Below, one piece after another: positions 60,542 through 64,000 of a stretch of 64,000 bases of DNA. The translations under genes and the position numbers were made by a program. Position 1 is the first letter of the stretch. Each line of letters opens with the position of its first letter. The notes below the pieces were generated by a model that did no database searches, was not told the DNA's origin, and saw only the letters and a list, made by a program, of their open reading frames with translations. Origin of the DNA: DYKG01 sp964596185 (GTDB lineage Bacteria; Muiribacteriota; Ozemobacteria; Ozemobacterales; Ozemobacteraceae); assembly GCA_964596185.1 (NCBI GenBank), contig CAZQUE010000010.1, positions 1-64,000 on the forward strand, read 5' to 3'.

Positions 60542-60570
60542 ACTATAACTTTTTTCGATGGGGGAGTCAA
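60542..60570 (-). promoter_or_regulatory. Sigma70-type promoter of pncB-pncA
   Basis: On the minus strand TTGACT (60565-60570), 17 bases and TATAGT (60542-60547) place the transcription start near 60535. This also decides the pncB start at 60517 over the longer frame. Confidence 0.65.
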
Positions 60571-60630
60571 AGAAACGACAATCGAGTCGTGATGCCTCTA
60601 TATCATGTATCATTTACTGATGAACATTGT

Positions 60631-60658
60631 TTGATCTTGATTGCAATTATGCTAATAT
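60631..60658 (+). promoter_or_regulatory. Predicted promoter giving a leaderless cyclase transcript
   Basis: TTGATC (60631-60636), 16 bases and TAATAT (60653-60658) put the expected start site on or next to the ATG at 60665. No ribosome site precedes that ATG. Confidence 0.5.
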
Positions 60659-60664
60659 CTGTAA

Positions 60665-62872
60665 ATGCATACTGAAAAATCTTCTCAAAAAAGTATTTCA
60701 AAAAAGCTGTTTTCTTTTTTAAACAGTATCAAAACTAAGCTGATTATCAGCTTTCTGGTGATTACGCTTTCTCCGCTTGGTTATATAAGCTATGTGATGC
60801 TGAGAAACGCTTCTGATGGTCTGTTGAATGTTAGTGTGAGTAATTCCATGGCTCATGCCCGTAAGGCTTCAATCGATTTAAACCGCTTTATCGCTGCTCA
60901 GACAGAAATTATTCGTCTGCTTACCCAGAGTCGGGCAGCCATTGATAAGGATTTTCCCGCGTTGTCAGAATTATTTCGTGAATACGGCAGTCGCCATCTG
61001 GCAATTGAAAAAATCAGACTTGTAGATCTTTCCGGAAAAGTCATCGCTGCGTCTGGAGACTTTGCTGACAATGCGGTTTTTGAGGCTGCAGCCCTTATGC
61101 CGCAGCTTGAAAGTCGCCAATGGTTGATGAAAACCCTGCGGGTACAAGGGCAGGTTCGAAGTGTCGCGATGATTGCCCCACAGAAAGATGCCGGGAATAA
61201 TTCTTATGGCCTGTTGATCGTCGAGATTAATCTTTTGCAATTAGCCAGCCTTATGTCTGAAAACGTCGTCGGAAAAAGTGCAAGAATTTTTGTTCTCGAT
61301 GGAAGCTCTGAAGTAGTTTGTTCAGTTCCTGAAAACACATCCGTAAATGATGTAAGCTTAATGCAAAGCAAGATATCTGCCAGAGAATATGGTGTGTTTT
61401 CAATCGAATCCAAGTTTCTTTTGCAGCCGTTGCTGGTTTCTTATCTGCCGGTAGTTGGGCTGGAATGGCAGGTTCTATTGAGTCAGGATCAGGAAGAGGT
61501 TTACGCTTTGGTCAAAACCTTTCAGAAGAACCTTTACTGGATCTTGTTTTTGACCGTTCTCATTGCCGTAATTATTGCCCTGGTTATCTCCCAGAACATT
61601 GCTTTGCCGATTTTGCAGGTGACTCGCGGCGCAAACGAGCTAGCGGCCGGAAAGTTCGACGTGCGAATCAATGTCGCAAATACTGATGAAGTTGGGCAGC
61701 TGGCAAACAATTTTAATTTCATGGCCGACAGCCTTGCTGGGAAAATGGAAGAGCTGCGCGCTGCCTACGATGAGTTGCAAAAGCGTGCTCAGACTATTGA
61801 ACAGACCAATGTTGATCTTGACCGCAAGGTATTTGAAATCAGTATTCTTTACAAAATAGGCCGGGCCATGGGCGAGATCGGCATCGATCTTGAGAGATTG
61901 CTTGATCTAATCATCGATAAAGCTCTGGAAGCCGCGAATGCCAAACGTGGCTCACTGATGCTGATCGATGAAAATCAGGAGTTTCTTGAGTTGCAGCGTG
62001 TTCGCATCTGGAATGATGAGACCGGTAAAACTGTTGCCATCGATGATTTTAAAAAGAATATCAATATCCGACCGGGCGAGGGAATTGCCGGAAAGGTGTT
62101 GCAGTCGGGGCAGATGCTGATTATCAATGATCCTGACAATCATCCTGATTTCAAGCAATACGAGGGAGAAAACAATCGGGTTGAGCAATTGGTTTGTGTG
62201 CCACTGCGGGTAAAGAATGTCACTTTTGGCGTAATCAACATTGTAAATCGAAAAGATGGTGGTGATTTCGACAAAAAAGACACTGATTTGCTCGAAACCA
62301 TGGCAAATCAGGCGGCGCTCGTTCTTGAAAACACCAAGCTGTTCAAACTGGCAATTACTGACGGTTTGACCGACCTGTATCTGGTGCGACACTTCAAGAT
62401 AAAGCTCAATGAAGAAATCAAGCGTTCGCGGCGCTATGGCAAGATTTTTTCCATTGTTTTCTTTGATATCGATCATTTTAAAAAATTCAACGATACTTAT
62501 GGGCATCAGGTTGGTGATGAGGTTTTGAAGCAAGTTGCCGCTATTTTTAAGGAATCGTTGCGCGAAGACATCGACTTGCCTGCCCGTTATGGCGGAGAAG
62601 AAATGATCGCTCTGTTGCCGGAAACCGATGCTGACGGTGCTTATGTCGTTGCGGAACGTTTGCGTACAGCGATTGAAAAGCACGAATTCACCGGTTGGGA
62701 ATCGCCATTGCATGTAACCATAAGTATTGGGGTCGCCGAATTTCCATTGCATGATTCTGAACCGCTCGCGCTTATTAGAAAGGCTGATACGGCTCTCTAT
62801 GAGTGCAAAAAGCTTGGTCGCAATCGAACTTCGATTTATTCCGATCAGATGGGAGTCGTTTCCGAAAAATGA
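60665..62872 (+). CDS. Diguanylate cyclase-like protein with sensor, HAMP, GAF and atypical GGDEF domain
   Basis: The 735-residue protein has a first membrane helix (LIISFLVITLSPLGYISYVML), a dCache-like extracytoplasmic sensor to about 290 and a second helix (YWILFLTVLIAVIIALVI). HAMP, GAF (about 410-560) and GGDEF domains follow. The signature reads YGGEEM instead of GG[DE]EF, and the RxxD inhibitory site is EDID, so activity and feedback may differ from the paralog at 28913. Other catalytic parts (FFDIDHFKKFNDTYGHQVGD) are intact. Its stop overlaps the ATG of a TAXI solute-binding protein, suggesting a linked ligand sensor. Confidence 0.85.
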   Translation: MHTEKSSQKSISKKLFSFLNSIKTKLIISFLVITLSPLGYISYVMLRNASDGLLNVSVSNSMAHARKASIDLNRFIAAQTEIIRLLTQSRAAIDKDFPALSELFREYGSRHLAIEKIRLVDLSGKVIAASGDFADNAVFEAAALMPQLESRQWLMKTLRVQGQVRSVAMIAPQKDAGNNSYGLLIVEINLLQLASLMSENVVGKSARIFVLDGSSEVVCSVPENTSVNDVSLMQSKISAREYGVFSIESKFLLQPLLVSYLPVVGLEWQVLLSQDQEEVYALVKTFQKNLYWILFLTVLIAVIIALVISQNIALPILQVTRGANELAAGKFDVRINVANTDEVGQLANNFNFMADSLAGKMEELRAAYDELQKRAQTIEQTNVDLDRKVFEISILYKIGRAMGEIGIDLERLLDLIIDKALEAANAKRGSLMLIDENQEFLELQRVRIWNDETGKTVAIDDFKKNINIRPGEGIAGKVLQSGQMLIINDPDNHPDFKQYEGENNRVEQLVCVPLRVKNVTFGVINIVNRKDGGDFDKKDTDLLETMANQAALVLENTKLFKLAITDGLTDLYLVRHFKIKLNEEIKRSRRYGKIFSIVFFDIDHFKKFNDTYGHQVGDEVLKQVAAIFKESLREDIDLPARYGGEEMIALLPETDADGAYVVAERLRTAIEKHEFTGWESPLHVTISIGVAEFPLHDSEPLALIRKADTALYECKKLGRNRTSIYSDQMGVVSEK

Positions 62873-63879
62873 TAGCTTTTAAATTTGCGGTTAAAAGACC
62901 TTTGCTGTTGATGGTTCTTTTTCTTTCAATGGCGTCTTCATGCGCTTTTGCGCAAACGACAGAAAGCAGTGACCTGAAAATCAAGCGTTTGTATGACTTC
63001 CTTGCACTCGGCACTGGGGCCACTACTGGCACTTACTATCCACTTGGAAATGCTTTCGCTAATGTCTGGTCGACCCGTATGGAAAAAGTCAGTGTAATGG
63101 CTCATTCTACGAGGGGTTCGGTCGATAATATTGAATTGCTGAGGCGAAAAGAGTTGAGTCTTGGTATTGCCCAGAGCGATATCGTGCTTTCGGCAGTCAA
63201 GGGAACCGGGAGTTTTGCAGGCAACTCATATCCTGAATTGCGAGTTCTAAGTGCGCTCTTTCCTGAAGTTGTGCAGATTGTCGTGCCGAGGGATTCAGAA
63301 ATTGAAACTATCGAGCAACTTCGTGGGAGAAAGGTTGTCGTTGGTGCTCCGGGAAGTGGCAATGCATTGACTTCGCTGCAGTTGCTCAAGGCAGCCGGAA
63401 TTGGTGCCGATCAGTTCGAACCTGTTTTTCTGTCTTATGACGAGGCAATTCAGGCAATGGAGCGCGGGGAGTTTGCTGCCGCGACAATTATAGCCGGCGT
63501 TCCTACCCGTGTTATCAAGGAGTTGCATCAGAGAATTGGGGTGAGAATTCTGAGTTTTTCAAGTAATGCGATTATGGATTTTACCGGTAAGCTGCCCTAT
63601 CTATCACATATATCCATTGCTTCTGGAACTTACCCCGATCAGAAGGAAAAAATAGAAACGGTGGCTTTGATGGCGTTGCTGGTCTCTAACGACCAGTTGT
63701 CAGATGATCTGGCTTATCGGCTTTTGCAAAATCTTTTCGCCAATCTTGATTATTTGAAGCAAATTCATGATCGGGCTGCAGATATTTCTCCGGATAATTA
63801 TCTCAAGGGGGTTCCCGACGGTTTTCTTCACCCTGCCGCGGCCAGCTTTTTCAATGATTTCACTTCAGGCCGGCGCTAG
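62869..63879 (+). CDS. TAXI-family TRAP-type solute-binding protein
   Basis: The 336-residue protein (ATG 62869, overlapping the cyclase stop as ATGA) has a signal peptide (LLLMVLFLSMASSCAFAQ). The TAXI mature start LGTGATTGTYYPLGNAFANV is followed by LGIAQSDIVLSAVKG and VVVGAPGSGNALTSLQLLKA. TAXI proteins usually bind small carboxylates such as glutamate and deliver them to TRAP permeases. No permease is seen before the window ends 121 bases later. Coupling with the cyclase gene suggests it may instead present ligand to that sensor. Confidence 0.88.
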   Translation: MIAFKFAVKRPLLLMVLFLSMASSCAFAQTTESSDLKIKRLYDFLALGTGATTGTYYPLGNAFANVWSTRMEKVSVMAHSTRGSVDNIELLRRKELSLGIAQSDIVLSAVKGTGSFAGNSYPELRVLSALFPEVVQIVVPRDSEIETIEQLRGRKVVVGAPGSGNALTSLQLLKAAGIGADQFEPVFLSYDEAIQAMERGEFAAATIIAGVPTRVIKELHQRIGVRILSFSSNAIMDFTGKLPYLSHISIASGTYPDQKEKIETVALMALLVSNDQLSDDLAYRLLQNLFANLDYLKQIHDRAADISPDNYLKGVPDGFLHPAAASFFNDFTSGRR

Positions 63880-63962
63880 TTGCAATTTTGACTGGTCGAA
63901 AGATTTTCTTCAAAAAGCTTTGCTTTGGAATGATAAAAGTATTTCACGAATGATCGGGGCAT

Positions 63963-63991
63963 TTGAAAGAAAGCCGGAATAGTGGTAAAAT
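63963..63991 (+). promoter_or_regulatory. Predicted promoter for a gene beyond the window
   Basis: TTGAAA (63963-63968), a 17-base spacer and TAAAAT (63986-63991) face the window end. This suggests that the next gene is transcribed separately from the TAXI protein gene. Confidence 0.45.
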
Positions 63992-64000
63992 GCACGCTGA

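Noticed and set aside
60518..60613. Longer pncB start at 60613
   Set aside because: The extension spans a strong promoter (60542-60570) and lacks family similarity; ATG 60517 has a good ribosome site.
1..64000. CRISPR arrays, tRNA or rRNA genes, insertion sequences, prophage, integrase or attachment sites
   Set aside because: Reading through the intergenic gaps, which are nearly all under 200 bases, showed no regularly spaced repeats, no cloverleaf-like sequence I could support and no transposase or phage-type ORF.

Overview
The window looks like chromosomal DNA of an uncultured, free-living, motile diderm (Gram-negative-type) bacterium. Supporting features are PilM/PilN/PilO-type pilus alignment proteins, a peptidoglycan-binding OmpA domain, an EnvC-type amidase activator and many signal peptides. 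The density of HEAT- and TPR-repeat proteins around the type IV pilus genes, and a fused DUF5693-CsaB protein, recall deep-branching lineages such as Candidatus Riflebacteria. That placement is inference, because no rRNA or other marker gene is present. I saw no tRNA, rRNA, CRISPR array, insertion sequence, prophage or integrase. Coding density is very high and no gene-free stretch exceeds 300 bases; the largest gap is about 230 bases, at 3292-3525.

Region 1 (1-3291, minus strand) carries two tandem paralogous TauA/NMT1-like solute-binding proteins with a PspA/IM30 gene between them. The complete one is anchored by an N-terminal membrane segment and ends in an OmpA peptidoglycan-binding domain. 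Region 2 (4089-22180, minus strand) is a long run of genes read ftsE, ftsX, envC-like, ctpA, three prepilins, pilB, pilM, pilN, pilO, a PilP/GspC-like gene, a HEAT-repeat gene and two large TPR proteins. It thus places septal cell-wall hydrolysis control beside type IV pilus or type II secretion-like assembly. No platform protein (PilC), prepilin peptidase (PilD) or secretin (PilQ) is in the window.

Region 3 (22362-28901, plus strand) has two PilT-family genes, the second with degraded catalytic boxes, overlapping or close to two HEAT-repeat genes and then apt. Region 4 (28913-36874) holds a diguanylate cyclase, a TPR protein, a chemotaxis receptor, and dgt and pyrimidine-nucleoside phosphorylase genes behind a small Cys-rich ORF. 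Region 5 (36970-43341) is mostly signalling: a PAS histidine kinase, a receiver-PP2C phosphatase, a MobA-like nucleotidyltransferase, an AAA+ ATPase, a membrane protein with an FHA-like tail and a STAS protein. The parts suggest a two-component-controlled partner switch.

Region 6 (43338-50498) has unknown genes, the DUF5693-CsaB fusion (pyruvylation of a cell-surface polymer) and ahcY. Region 7 (50631-57767) has a 951-residue HEAT membrane protein followed by a minor-pilin operon (a very large PilX-like protein plus two prepilins). Region 8 (57742-63879) has a membrane protein, the NAD salvage pair pncA and pncB, and a diguanylate cyclase overlapping a TAXI-type solute-binding protein. Recurrent themes are type IV pili, cyclic-di-GMP and repeat-scaffold proteins. 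Many intergenic gaps carry good sigma70-like promoters with 16-18 base spacers. All positions and motifs were read by eye and no database search was run.
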